The notes: a model not told the origin generated them from the sequence alone. Positions 9,490 through 20,000 are shown, counted from the first letter of the stretch. The stretch is 64,000 nucleotides of DNA from Deinococcus sp. LM3 (GCF_002017875.1 NZ_MUFV01000001.1:1693501-1757500); one strand, 5' to 3'. Translations and numbers: made by a program.

Positions 9490-9981
9490 TCACGAATTTC
9501 CCACGGACTGCCCGGCCACGCTGGCCGCGAAATGGCGGGCGCTGCGTTCCAGCAGGCGGTACATCTCCTCGAAGCCGTCCTGACCGCCGTAGTAGGGGTC
9601 CGGCACGTCCGCGCCCGGCGCGAGCGGATCGAAGTCCCGCATCAGCTGCACACGCGCCTCCGCGTTCGGCGGGCTCAGGCGGCGCGCGTCCGTGAGATTC
9701 GAGGCGTCCATCGCCAGGATCACATCCTGCTCGTAGAAATCTGCCGCCGACAGCTGCCGCGCCCGGCCCTCCAGGCGCAGGCCGTGCCGGGCCGCCACCT
9801 CCAGGCTGCGCGGGTCGGCCGGCCGGCCCACGTGCCAGTCACCGGTTCCGGCGCTGCTCACCACGGCCGCCACGCCCGCCGCCTCCAGTTCGCGGCGCAG
9901 CAGCGCCTCGGCCACCGGACTGCGGCAGATGTTCCCCAGGCACAGCGCCAGCACCCGCAGCGGCTTTCCGGTATCAGTCAT
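9490..9981 (-). CDS. Low-molecular-weight protein-tyrosine phosphatase
   Basis: This 163-aa cytosolic phosphatase carries the CX5R catalytic loop CLGNICRSP at residues 14-22 and the general-acid motif VPDPYYGG near residue 128, both diagnostic of the family. It may dephosphorylate protein phosphotyrosine, or act in arsenate resistance in related proteins, but the phosphatase annotation fits best because no ars genes are nearby. Its ATG overlaps the stop of the upstream DUF418 gene by 8 nt. Confidence 0.9.
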   Translation of the reverse strand: MTDTGKPLRVLALCLGNICRSPVAEALLRRELEAAGVAAVVSSAGTGDWHVGRPADPRSLEVAARHGLRLEGRARQLSAADFYEQDVILAMDASNLTDARRLSPPNAEARVQLMRDFDPLAPGADVPDPYYGGQDGFEEMYRLLERSARHFAASVAGQSVGNS

Positions 9982-11243
9982 GCGCCCGATTCTGCCGGAC
10001 GCGCGGGCCGTACACCACCCGCCGGACCAGTCCCTCCACCGGCCCCTGCCCGAAACGGGCCAGCCACCATGCGCTCAGCGGCACCTGCGCCAGCCCGAAC
10101 AGCAGCGCCAGCGCCAGCGTCTGCGCCGCGCCCCAGACCGCGAACTCGCCGCTGTACGGGAACGCCTCGCCCCCCCGGCCGCCGGGGTGCCCGACACCCA
10201 CCCGAACCCCTGGTGCAGCGCGTACGGGTAGAAGATCAGCGTCATGACCACGCTCTGCGTCAGGTAGTTCGTCAGGGCCATCCGCCCGCTCGCCGCGAAC
10301 AGCCGCCACGCGCCCAGCCGCCCGGACGCGGCCAGCAGGCCCAGCACGCCCACGTACCCCAGCGCGCCCGCCAGCCCGCCCGCCATGCGGACCGGCAGGG
10401 CCAGCATGCCCGCCGCCACGTCCGTGCGGGTGTTCAGGTACGCCAGCCCCAACCCCAGCGGCAGGCCCATGCCCAGGCCCCCAGCGCCAGCCGCCGCAGC
10501 AGCGGGCGGTGCTCGTCCGGGCGGGTCAGCAGGCTGGTCTTCGCGGCCGCCGCGCCCAGGAAGAACAGCGCCAGCAGCCACGGCCCGTTGAACAGACTGC
10601 CTTCCAGCAGCAGCGGCCCGAACTCGGCGGCGCGCGCCTGCACGTTCGCGGCGTAGGTGGGCAGCAACTCGGGCAGCGACGTGAAGCGCGGCGCGGTCTG
10701 CGAGGCGCTGCCCAGCGCCGCCAGCAGCCCCAGCCCCAACCACCACGCGCCCAGCACGCCCGCCAGCCGCAGCAGGCCCCGCGCCGTCATGTGCGCCACG
10801 AGCAGCAACGCCAGCGCCAGCACCGCATAATTACTGATGATGTCCCCGTGCCACACCAGCACGTAATGCGCCGCGCCGATCAGCAGCAGCGCCGCGTGCC
10901 GCCGCAGGAACACGCCCGCCCCCCGCCGCGCCAGCAGACCCGCCGCGCCCCACCCGAACAGCATCGCGAAGATCGAGATGAACCGCCCGTTCGCCAGCAC
11001 GTCCGTGACCACCTGCGCCGCGCGGTCCAGGCCCGCCTGCCGCCACTCCAGAAAGCCCGCGAAGTCCTGCATGTTCACGATCAGGATGCCCAGCAGGCTC
11101 ACGCCGCGCAGCACGTCCGGCAGCACCGAGCGGTCCTGCACCGGCCCCCCGCGCCGCGCCTCCTGTGGCGCGGGCTGCGGCAGAGCGGCGTCGGGCGGCA
11201 GCGGCGCGGCAGAGGGATCGGCAGACGGCGCAGGATCGGTCAT
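9974..11243 (-). pseudogene. DUF418 family membrane protein with two frameshifts
   Basis: The N-terminal part (11243-10434 frame) reads SVLPDVLRGVSLLGILIVNM and several hydrophobic helices. The middle continues in a second frame (LPLGLGLAYLNTRTD, SGRMALTNYLTQSVVMTLIF) and the end in a third (GLAQVPLSAWWLARFGQGPVEGLVRR), the typical DUF418 C-terminus. Both breaks coincide with G-runs on the coding strand: G5 at 10482-10478 and G7 at 10176-10170. Adding one G at each restores about 420 codons. This can be a true pseudogene, homopolymer sequencing error or, less likely, phase variation. The function of DUF418 membrane proteins is unknown. TAGCCT lies 6 nt before ATG 11243. Confidence 0.75.
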
Positions 11244-11297
11244 GCCCGCAGGCTAGCAGGCAGCCCGGCCCGCGTCCGGCGAGCCTGCACGGCCATG

Positions 11298-11319
11298 AAA
11301 AACCGCCCCGGAGGGCGGT
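11298..11319 (-). terminator. Terminator downstream of the P450 gene
   Basis: On the minus strand ACCGCCC / GGGCGGT is followed by a T5 run, about 42 nt beyond the P450 stop codon. Confidence 0.75.
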
Positions 11320-11360
11320 GATGTCGAACACTATAGCGCGGTATGCAGCCGGGATCAAGG

Positions 11361-12512
11361 CTATGCAGGCCCCGCCTGCACGACCAGCGGCCCGCGCGGC
11401 CCGAGGGTCAGGCCCGGCAGCGGCGTGGGGTCGCCCCGCACCGCCCGCAGGGGCGGCAGCGCCCCCAGCGTGTCGTGAATGAGCATCTGCGCCAGATGCA
11501 TCCCCAGGCACAGCCGCTCGCCGCCGCCGAACGGCAGGTACGCCCACGCCGGGGGCCGGGCGGCCCATCGGCCCGGATCAAACCCGGCGGGGCGGTCCCA
11601 CACGGCCGGGTCACGGCCCGACAGGTACGGCGAGTACAGCGCCAGCGCCCCACGCGGCAACCTCACCCCGTTCCAGTCCAGGTCGCGGCTCAGGCGGCGG
11701 CTACCCATCCAGCCCGGCGGGAACAGACGCAGCACCTCCTTCAGCACCGTCGCGTGATGCTCGGGCGCGTGCCACTGCGGATGCTGCGCCAGGAACCAGA
11801 TCGCATACGCCAGCGCGTGCGTGGTCGTGTCGTGCGCCGCCGCCAGCGACACCCGCGCCTCCTCCAGCCCGCCCGGCAGCGGGGCCAGCACCGCCAGCAG
11901 GTCGTCATGCCCCCGCCCGGTCAGGCGCGCGTGCGCGAGGCGGCGCAGCTCGGCGTCCACCCGCGCGAACAGCAGCGGACGCGGAATCGCCGGCACCGGG
12001 AACGGGCGGCGCAGCGGCGCCAGGAACGCGTGCAGCAGCCCGGCATCGAACTCCCCACCGAAGTACGCCGCGTTCAGCAGCCGCAGCACCGCGCCGTCCG
12101 CCCAGGCCAGCGCATCGAACTCCCCGTCCGGCACGCCCGGCAGCGCCGCCCGCGTCCGCGCCTGCAACGCCAGCAGGTGCGCCCGCCCGAACCCCGGATT
12201 CATCAGCGAGCGCCGCCCCCCGTGCCCCGGCGCATCCGACAGGATCACCCCGCCCGACAGGTACGGCACGATCCGCGACAGGCTCCCCGCACTGCGGAAC
12301 GTCCCCAGGTCCGTCAGCACCGCCCGGTTCCACGCCGCCCCCACACCCACCACCGCCGGAAGCCCCAGCCGCAACCGGAACACATCCACGCCCGCCGAGC
12401 GCGCCCGCGCCGCACCCTCCCCGATCAGCGGCAGAGGCGACAGCGCCCAGTCCTGAAGGTGCCCGTTCCCCGGACGGGTCGGCGGTTCGGGCAGAAAACG
12501 GAAGTCTCGCAT
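11361..12512 (-). CDS. Cytochrome P450
   Basis: This 383-aa soluble haem monooxygenase has the I-helix AAHDTTTHAL (near residue 227), the ExxR motif in KEVLRLFPPGW (near residue 262) and the haem-cysteine loop FGGGERLCLG (Cys near residue 335). It is shorter than most P450s (about 400-450 aa). A carotenoid substrate is plausible because crtD, cruF and crtO homologues lie 6-13 kb away and Deinococcus makes 2-hydroxylated deinoxanthin with a P450 (CYP287 family). Membership of that family cannot be confirmed by eye. The start codon lies inside a perfect 16-bp palindrome (12509-12524). Confidence 0.9.
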   Translation of the reverse strand: MRDFRFLPEPPTRPGNGHLQDWALSPLPLIGEGAARARSAGVDVFRLRLGLPAVVGVGAAWNRAVLTDLGTFRSAGSLSRIVPYLSGGVILSDAPGHGGRRSLMNPGFGRAHLLALQARTRAALPGVPDGEFDALAWADGAVLRLLNAAYFGGEFDAGLLHAFLAPLRRPFPVPAIPRPLLFARVDAELRRLAHARLTGRGHDDLLAVLAPLPGGLEEARVSLAAAHDTTTHALAYAIWFLAQHPQWHAPEHHATVLKEVLRLFPPGWMGSRRLSRDLDWNGVRLPRGALALYSPYLSGRDPAVWDRPAGFDPGRWAARPPAWAYLPFGGGERLCLGMHLAQMLIHDTLGALPPLRAVRGDPTPLPGLTLGPRGPLVVQAGPA

Positions 12513-12524
12513 GCCCGGGCATGC
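12509..12524. promoter_or_regulatory. Perfect 16-bp palindrome over the P450 start codon
   Basis: GCATGCCCGGGCATGC is identical to its reverse complement and includes ATG 12512. It could be an operator for a dimeric regulator or simply a GC-rich coincidence. Confidence 0.35.
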
Positions 12525-12552
12525 TGTCAGGAACCGCGCCCCGGCACAAGCC

Positions 12553-12590
12553 GCGCCCCCGCCCGGCAGCGTCAGGCCGGGCGGGGGCGC
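12553..12590 (-). terminator. Strong hairpin after the secreted-protein gene
   Basis: A perfect 15-bp stem (GCGCCCCCGCCCGGC and its complement, 8-nt loop) lies 9 nt beyond the stop codon of the 12599 gene. There is no clear T-run, so the mechanism is uncertain. Confidence 0.5.
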
Positions 12591-12598
12591 TGGTACGT

Positions 12599-13825
12599 TC
12601 AGGGCACGGAATTCCAGACGTTGGCCGGCTGATCGTTGATGGCCGCCCAGAACTTCGTTTTCGCCCTGAACGCCTCCAGCAGCGCCGGGTGCCCCAGCTG
12701 CGCCCAGTACGTGTGACCCCCGTTCCCGTCGTGGAATTCGCCCATGCGCCAGCCCGTCCCGAACTGCGCGGCGCAGATGCCGTTGGCAATGGCAGGCGAG
12801 GTCAGCACCGAGCCGGTCACAGGCGTCGTCAGGCGCACCTCACCGCCCGACCAGCCGTGGTAGAAGTCCGGGACAATGCCTGCCGGGACCGGCAGCCCGG
12901 TCTGCCGGATGCACAGCATGGGCAGGATCGCCGTCTCGGGCGTGTCGCCCACGTACGGGTTGGTGCCCGCGTGGTTCCCGACGTTCACAGCGCCGTTCCG
13001 GACCTCGCGCACCACCCAGGTCATGCCGCGCCGACGGGCCTCGGGCTTGACCGCCTGAAGGCAGAAGGAGTCGTAGGCCATCCACGACACCCGGTCCGGG
13101 CGGCCCCTCACGGCGCTGGTGGAGTTGGCGTTGAAGGTGTTCACCTGCATGGCGTTCGTGGCGGTCGTCGTCGTGAAGGTATACGTCTGGGTGGCCCAGT
13201 TCGCGTTCGTCATGGGGGCCGAATCGAGCGTGGCGGCGCCCGGCGTGCCCCAGGGGTTGGGGGTCGCGCCGTTCCGGAACGCGACGCGGTACCGGGCAGG
13301 CGTGGGATTCGTGGAGGCGTTGTGCTGCCGGGTCGCCAGCGTCAACCTGTAGGTGCCGGCGGGCAGGTTCACGTTCTGCTGGAAGGACTCACCGCCCTGA
13401 CCGTAGCCCCAGGCCAGCAGCCACCCCCTGGCACCGCCGAAGCCCGGCGTGGGGCCGACCTGCGGGGAGTGCACCGACGGGCTCCAGCCGGGCACCACCG
13501 ACGGCGGGAAGTTGGTGCTGCCGCCCATCGTGAAGGTGCTGACGTCGCCGTTCTGAAGCAGGTTGTCCCGGCAGCCGCGCGCCAGTTGCGCCTCGGCGGT
13601 GTTCGGCGCGGCGGCCCTCAGGTTCCCGGCCGCCTCGTCGGCCACGGGACTCTCGGGCAGGTCAGGCAGCGCCGCCGCCAGCGCAGCGCCGGGTGCGGCA
13701 GACAGCGAACCGGCCGGCGTGCGCTGCGCCGAGACTGGATTCAGACCCAGGGACGCGCTGATGGCCACGGCGACCAGGGAAAGGCGGGCGAAGGAACGCG
13801 GGGCGGACAGAGTGGTTCTGGGCAT
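12599..13825 (-). CDS. Secreted hypothetical protein
   Basis: This 408-aa protein begins at ATG 13825 behind CAGGAGA. It has a signal peptide (hydrophobic LSLVAVAISASLGL, cleavage near VSA-Q). After a linker, residues about 80-250 (NLLQNGDVSTF, GWSPSVHSPQVGP, FQQNVNLPAGTYRLTLATR) resemble jelly-roll carbohydrate-binding-like domains found in exported proteins. The C-terminal part (TGWRMGEFHDGNGGHTYWAQ) is not recognised. It is probably an extracellular or envelope protein. Its promoter has three CTGAAC repeats matching those before the S8 protease gene, so both are likely controlled by the same regulator, possibly the BTAD protein encoded upstream. Confidence 0.78.
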   Translation of the reverse strand: MPRTTLSAPRSFARLSLVAVAISASLGLNPVSAQRTPAGSLSAAPGAALAAALPDLPESPVADEAAGNLRAAAPNTAEAQLARGCRDNLLQNGDVSTFTMGGSTNFPPSVVPGWSPSVHSPQVGPTPGFGGARGWLLAWGYGQGGESFQQNVNLPAGTYRLTLATRQHNASTNPTPARYRVAFRNGATPNPWGTPGAATLDSAPMTNANWATQTYTFTTTTATNAMQVNTFNANSTSAVRGRPDRVSWMAYDSFCLQAVKPEARRRGMTWVVREVRNGAVNVGNHAGTNPYVGDTPETAILPMLCIRQTGLPVPAGIVPDFYHGWSGGEVRLTTPVTGSVLTSPAIANGICAAQFGTGWRMGEFHDGNGGHTYWAQLGHPALLEAFRAKTKFWAAINDQPANVWNSVP

Positions 13826-13938
13826 GGCTTTCTCCTGTGGAACCGGGCTGGCTCCGGGGGTCATACGGACGGTGTGGGGCGGACGGTCACCGGGTTCTCG
13901 GCTGCTCTGCTGATGTCTGAACCTCCTGTGATGAGCGC

Positions 13939-13982
13939 AGTGTGCGCGCCCCCCCCTGAACGGCCCCTGAACGCTGCTGAAC
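13939..13982 (-). promoter_or_regulatory. Direct-repeat operator and -10 of the secreted-protein gene
   Basis: On the minus strand GTTCAG occurs three times (13982, 13972 and 13961 downward) at 10- and 11-bp periods. The proximal copy is extended to GTTCAGGGG. Exactly 8 nt later comes the -10-like CACACT (13944-13939). The same geometry occurs at 15985-16019. The rest of the 376-nt gap (13826-14201) holds the leader of this gene and the terminator of the S8 gene. Confidence 0.6.
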
Positions 13983-14085
13983 ACGGGCGCGGCCTCCGTG
14001 GCCGGCCCCCACCGGGAACGCGGCACCCGCATCAGCCGGAGTCCGCAGGACTGGCCAGAGCAGGACAGGCGTCCGGTACCGGCAA

Positions 14086-14113
14086 AAGAAAATCCCCCGC
14101 TCGGGGCGGGGGT
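14086..14113 (-). terminator. Terminator of the S8 protease gene
   Basis: On the minus strand GACCCCCGCCCCGAGCGGGGG is followed by ATTTTCTTTT, about 90 nt beyond the protease stop codon. Confidence 0.75.
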
Positions 14114-14201
14114 CGTGCGCGGTGGAGGGCGCGGGTGGTGTTCTGTCAGACCTGGAAGGAGCAGGGCGGCGCAGCGCAGCCCCACTTCGACCGGGTCCGG
14201 T

Positions 14202-15926
14202 TCAGTACTTCGAGAGGTCCGGGGTGGGCTCGATGCCCGGCATGGACCGGACGCGTGCGGGACTCAGCATGAACGCCTTGACGCTCACCGCCTGCAAGGC
14301 GCTGGCGGCCTGTGCAGAGACCGCCGTTCTCAGGGCGTTCTGCGGCGTGGCGGGCGTGAGGTTCAGTCCGGCGCCCTGCACCAGCGCGGCGGCCCCGGCG
14401 ACCAGCGGGGCGGCGAACGAGGTGCCGCTGTACAGGTACGGGTGACCGATGTTCAGCGCCTCACCGGGCGCGCTGACGTTCAGGTAGTTGCCCCTGGTAC
14501 TGAAACCCGAGTACGTCCAGCCTGCCGGACCGCCGGGCCTGACCGACGCGACGGCCAGCAGGTTCAGCTGCCTCTGTGAACCCACGCCCGGCCGCGCGAA
14601 GGCCGCCGGGTACTCGGGCGGGTGGCCGTTCAGGCCCTGGTTCCCGCCGGCCGCGACGACCACCGCACCCTGCTGCTCGGCCCAGTTCAGGGCGGCGTGA
14701 ATGGCGTTCGTGGGAACGGACCCGCCCAGGCTCAGGTTCAGGACCAGCCGGTTGGCAGGCACGCTGTCCAGCGCCAGGCAGACGCCTCGCAGAACGCTGC
14801 GGGTCGTGCAGACGGCCCGGCCGTCCAGGTCAGGCGCGCAGACCTTGATGGGTAACGCCGTGGCCTGCGGGGCCACGCCGCTCTGGCCCCCGGCCGCCAG
14901 GATGGCGACCTGCGTGCCGTGCCCCTCCCAGAAATCGCCGGTGCCGCTGAAGGTGCCTGCCCCGGCCGGTTGCAGGGCGTTCAGGGGCGTCATGACCCGG
15001 CTGGACGGCAGTTCGCCGTGCAGGTCGAGCGCTGCAGAAAAACCGGTGTCCAGCACGGCAATGGTGCTGCCCGCCCCGCCCAGGTCCCGGCGGGCCGCGC
15101 CCAGCACCCGTCCCGGCCTGAGCGGTGACCGGTTGGGCTGGTAGTAGAAACTGCCGGTCTGCGGTGCGGGGAGGTTACCCCGCACGCCAGGAACGGCCTG
15201 CTGAGGCGGCGCGGACTGGAAGGGGCCCGGCCGGACCTGCGCGAGGGCGGCGGGCGTCTTGGTGCTGCTGATCGGATCGGGATACCAGATGTCACCGCTG
15301 TTGTCGGCCAGCAGCGCGTTGAGAACCTCTTCCAGCGTCTGCCCGCTCCCGAGCTGAATGACAGCCAGCGTGCCGCCGCACGGCGATCCGGTCGGCGGGG
15401 CCAGCCGGGCGTTCGTGGTGGGCAGACGCAGCGTCTCGGCCGTGACCGTCCCGTACCGACGCAGGGTTTCAAGGCGGCGGTTCAGTGCCGCGCCGGTCAG
15501 GGCCGGATTCAGCAGCACCTGCACCTGGTCGGGCAGCACCTGTTCCCGCTCGAAGCTCAGGCCGGGATTGGTGAGACTCCGGAAGGCCGGGTGGCCGGTG
15601 GTGGGCGGCAGGACATCAAGTTCACGGGTGATTCGTTGCCCGGCGCGGGTGAGGGTCACGGTCACCCGCCCCGGCGGCAGGTCAGGTACCGTCAGCTCCG
15701 TCCTGCCCGCCGCGTTCACCGTCACCTTCAGCGTCCTGGGCGGGACGCCCGGAATCTGAATCTGCGCCCCGGTCACCGTGTCCAGGCCCAGCGACCTGAG
15801 GGGCAGGCGGTCGCCTGCGCGCGCGAAGGCGTCCGGCCGGCCCGAACCGGGCACCGGGGACAGGCCGGTGGCACTGGCCAGCCCCAGGGTCAGTGCCAGC
15901 AGGGAAATCAGCGTGTGCTTGTTCAT
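14202..15926 (-). CDS. S8 family serine peptidase (subtilisin-like), secreted
   Basis: This 574-aa protein starts at ATG 15926 behind GGAGGAC. It has a signal peptide (LISLLALTLGLASA), an N-terminal pre-region with an Ig-like part, and a subtilase domain from about residue 280. The catalytic triad is visible: Asp in IAVLDTGF (near 292), His in EGHGTQVAIL (near 335) and Ser in YSGTSFAAP (near 501). It should degrade or process extracellular proteins. It lies 64 nt downstream of the BTAD regulator gene on the same strand and also has its own promoter with an 11-bp direct repeat. A terminator follows. Confidence 0.9.
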   Translation of the reverse strand: MNKHTLISLLALTLGLASATGLSPVPGSGRPDAFARAGDRLPLRSLGLDTVTGAQIQIPGVPPRTLKVTVNAAGRTELTVPDLPPGRVTVTLTRAGQRITRELDVLPPTTGHPAFRSLTNPGLSFEREQVLPDQVQVLLNPALTGAALNRRLETLRRYGTVTAETLRLPTTNARLAPPTGSPCGGTLAVIQLGSGQTLEEVLNALLADNSGDIWYPDPISSTKTPAALAQVRPGPFQSAPPQQAVPGVRGNLPAPQTGSFYYQPNRSPLRPGRVLGAARRDLGGAGSTIAVLDTGFSAALDLHGELPSSRVMTPLNALQPAGAGTFSGTGDFWEGHGTQVAILAAGGQSGVAPQATALPIKVCAPDLDGRAVCTTRSVLRGVCLALDSVPANRLVLNLSLGGSVPTNAIHAALNWAEQQGAVVVAAGGNQGLNGHPPEYPAAFARPGVGSQRQLNLLAVASVRPGGPAGWTYSGFSTRGNYLNVSAPGEALNIGHPYLYSGTSFAAPLVAGAAALVQGAGLNLTPATPQNALRTAVSAQAASALQAVSVKAFMLSPARVRSMPGIEPTPDLSKY

Positions 15927-15984
15927 GGGTGTCCTCCGGCCCAGGCGTTCCGTCGATGAGGTAGGCGCTCCTTGGCATGCCCGC

Positions 15985-16019
15985 AGCCTGTCAGGTCTCC
16001 CCTGAACGACCCCTGAATG
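15985..16019 (-). promoter_or_regulatory. Direct-repeat operator and -10 of the S8 protease gene, within the regulator's last codons
   Basis: On the minus strand CATTCAGGGG and CGTTCAGGGG are spaced by exactly 11 bp. Then come 8 nt and the -10-like CAGGCT (15990-15985). The repeats encode the last residues (FRGRSGET) of the BTAD regulator. Motif, period and gap match 13939-13982. Confidence 0.6.
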
Positions 16020-18351
16020 CCGCCTGCTGCTGACGGAAGTAGGCGGCCAGATCGTCGTGCCCGGCTCCTTCCAGAATATTCAGGGCCTCGTCGATCAGGG
16101 GCAGGCTTTCTTGCAGCTCGGCCAGGTTGCCCAGTGCCATGGCCAGTACGCGGACCTCCCCGCTCTGCCGGGCGATACCGATGGCCTGCCGGTACGCGGC
16201 CGCGGCGGGTTCCGGGTGCCCCTGCTTGTGGTTCAGGACCCCCACGTTGTTCCACGCGGTGGCCGCCACCGAGAGGTCGTGGGTGCGTTCGGCGCTCGCA
16301 GCGGCCTGCCGGGCGTACCCGAGGGCCTCCTCCAGCTGCCCCTGTTCTTCGAGCACCCACCCGATATTCAGCAGCATCTGGGGCGGCAGGTGATCCAGCG
16401 GCGCCTCCAGCATCTCGCGCACCAGGGCCCTGACGTCCAGACCGAGGTGCTGCGCGGCCACTGCCTGAACGCAGGTCATTTTCAGGCGCATCAGGTCGTC
16501 GCCTAGTAGCAGGAAGAGTCCGGCGGACCGCTGCGCTCCGTCATGCGCCTGCGCGTACTCCTGTGCGGCCAGCGCCAGAGAGGACAGCAGGTTAAACGCC
16601 TGCGCGCGCGCCTCCATGTCGCCGTTCAGGCCGGCGTTCGCCAGCAGGGTCGCCTGCTCCCGGTCGCCCAGCCGCCACACGGCGCGCCCACGGTACACCT
16701 GCACCAGCGGCGTGTCCGGCAGGTCACCCAGGATGCCCAGCGCCTCGCGGTGGTGACCCATGGCGTCCAGGGCGCGCGCCAGCAGCAGGCGGGTGCCGGG
16801 CGACCGGGCGTGGGGGCGCAGCAGCTCGTACGCCTCCACGTGCCGGTCCGCGGCCAGCAGCGCGCGGGCGCGTCCGGCCAGCGCCGCCTGAAAACCGGGA
16901 AAGTCGCTGGAGCCGGTCAGGGCGTGCGCGCGCAGGTAGTGATCCAGGGCGTCGGCGGGCGGCAGTTGCGCCGCCAGCAGGGTCAGGACCTCGGTTTCCA
17001 GGCTGGGTTGCGTATCCAGCCACGCGCGCAAGGCGGCGGGCGCAGTCGGGCGGGTGCCGTCCAGCAGGTACACCTGACGCAGGCGCTCCAGCGTGGCGGC
17101 CATATCGTCACCGCTGAATTCCAGCGCCGCCTGCGTGGCGCGCAGGTCCGGGTCGTCCTGCACGCCCAGGCACGCCAGCAGCTGCCGCGCGCGGGGTGCG
17201 TGCGGGGCCAGCAGGGCAGCGTAGGCGTCCGCCAGGGACAGGCCGCCGCGCCCGGCGGGCCGCAACGCCGGAAGGCCACCGGTTTCCGCGCGCTCCTCCG
17301 GGCTACCGGCCGGCAGTGGCCGCAGGATCAGCTGGGGTAGCAGCGTGGGTGGCCCTTCGCGGCTGGCCAGAATCAGCGGCGGTCCCGAACGGGTGGCGCT
17401 CAGGCCCAGCAGGGCGCGGCGGGACTCCGGGTCGCAGGTCTCCCAGTCGTCGATCAGCAGCGGGCCGGGCCGCGCGCCGAGGTGCCGCGCCCAGCCCGGC
17501 CCGTCCGCCGGCGGGGGGTGAGGCAGGTCCGGCAGGCCCAGCAGCGTGGCGTACGGCTGCCCCGTCCGGGCGCGCAGCAGCGTTCCGGCCGGAACGGCGC
17601 GCAACAGGGCGCTCTTGCCGATCCCGGCTGGTCCGCGCACCCACAGCGTCTCGCCCGCCGGGAGCAGCGTCAACTGCTGAAGTTCGGCCTGCCGGCCCGG
17701 CAGCGGCGGAGCCGGCGCGCTGAGCGTGACGTTCAGGCTGGCCGCGTCGCGTTCCAGCAGTGGGGCGTCCGGGTGTCCGGCGGCGCGCAGCAGGGCGTGC
17801 AGTTCCCGGAACAGCGGCGGGGCGGGCGGGGCGGCCCCGGCCACGGCGTAGGCCTGGGCGGCCCACTCCCCGGCCCGCAGGGCATCAGTCTCCGCCGCCT
17901 GACGGGCCTGACTGAGCAGCAGGTCGCGGTACGTGGACGCGCAGTGTTCGCGGGTCACGGTGACCCACCCGGCCAGCTCATCGGACAGGTCCGCGTCCGG
18001 CAGGCCCGCCGCGAAAGCCCCCTGGTACAGGGTCTGCGCGCCGCTCAGGTCAGTGGCGGCGCAGGCGCGCAGCAGGGCGGGCACGTCGCAGGTCAGGGTG
18101 GTACTCACCTGCGTGTCGGTCGTGTGGACCAGCACCAGCGTGCCGGACGCGCGGCGCAGTTGCCCCAGCGCCACGGACAGGCTGTTCATGGGATCGGTCG
18201 CGTCCGGCCAGAACAGGCGCGCGACCGCCCGGCGCTCCTGCGGGCCGCGCAGACTCAGGTACGCCAGCAGCAGCAGTGGTTTCTCCCGCCGGAACGGCAC
18301 CTGCGCTGCCCGCAGGGAACCGAGGGTCAGCAGTTCGGGCGGGGCCGTCAT
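15991..18351 (-). CDS. SARP/BTAD-type transcriptional regulator with ATPase and TPR regions
   Basis: This 786-aa cytosolic protein has three parts. Residues about 5-80 form an OmpR-like winged helix (FRREKPLLLLAYLSLRG, RLFWPDATDPMNSLSVALGQLRR). Residues about 85-200 form a bacterial transcriptional activator domain. Next comes a P-loop with Walker A GPAGIGKSALL (near 240) and LLIDDWE (near 293), and a long TPR region from about 470. SARP-type regulators of this build activate nearby genes by binding direct repeats one helical turn apart. Repeats of that kind precede the two downstream secreted-protein genes. TAAGAT lies 6 nt before ATG 18351 (leaderless). Confidence 0.82.
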   Translation of the reverse strand: MTAPPELLTLGSLRAAQVPFRREKPLLLLAYLSLRGPQERRAVARLFWPDATDPMNSLSVALGQLRRASGTLVLVHTTDTQVSTTLTCDVPALLRACAATDLSGAQTLYQGAFAAGLPDADLSDELAGWVTVTREHCASTYRDLLLSQARQAAETDALRAGEWAAQAYAVAGAAPPAPPLFRELHALLRAAGHPDAPLLERDAASLNVTLSAPAPPLPGRQAELQQLTLLPAGETLWVRGPAGIGKSALLRAVPAGTLLRARTGQPYATLLGLPDLPHPPPADGPGWARHLGARPGPLLIDDWETCDPESRRALLGLSATRSGPPLILASREGPPTLLPQLILRPLPAGSPEERAETGGLPALRPAGRGGLSLADAYAALLAPHAPRARQLLACLGVQDDPDLRATQAALEFSGDDMAATLERLRQVYLLDGTRPTAPAALRAWLDTQPSLETEVLTLLAAQLPPADALDHYLRAHALTGSSDFPGFQAALAGRARALLAADRHVEAYELLRPHARSPGTRLLLARALDAMGHHREALGILGDLPDTPLVQVYRGRAVWRLGDREQATLLANAGLNGDMEARAQAFNLLSSLALAAQEYAQAHDGAQRSAGLFLLLGDDLMRLKMTCVQAVAAQHLGLDVRALVREMLEAPLDHLPPQMLLNIGWVLEEQGQLEEALGYARQAAASAERTHDLSVAATAWNNVGVLNHKQGHPEPAAAAYRQAIGIARQSGEVRVLAMALGNLAELQESLPLIDEALNILEGAGHDDLAAYFRQQQAAFRGRSGET

Positions 18352-18448
18352 GAGGTCATCTTATGCCCCGTGTGAGGGCAGGGTGGTCTGGCCTCCGCTT
18401 CAGTCCGGCGCGGGTCGCAGGGCTCCTTTTCTCACTCTCAGGGCTCCG

Positions 18449-19914
<1,466 letters not shown>

Positions 19915-19918
<4 letters not shown>

Positions 19919-19944
19919 GCCCCCACCTCCCGACCTGTGCTCAC
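19915..19944 (-). CDS. Leaderless 9-aa micro-ORF overlapping the crtD start
   Basis: TATGCT (19957-19952) is followed after 7 nt by GTG 19944, which reads VSTGREVGA and stops at TGA 19917-19915, overlapping crtD GTG 19918 by GTGA. The crtD Shine-Dalgarno sequence lies inside the micro-ORF. It is either a translated leader coupling crtD translation or a fortuitous frame. Confidence 0.45.
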
Positions 19945-20000
19945 GCTGCCGAGCATAGAGCAGCGGACCCGGCCCGGAAGGTACGGGCGCCCCCCGCCCC

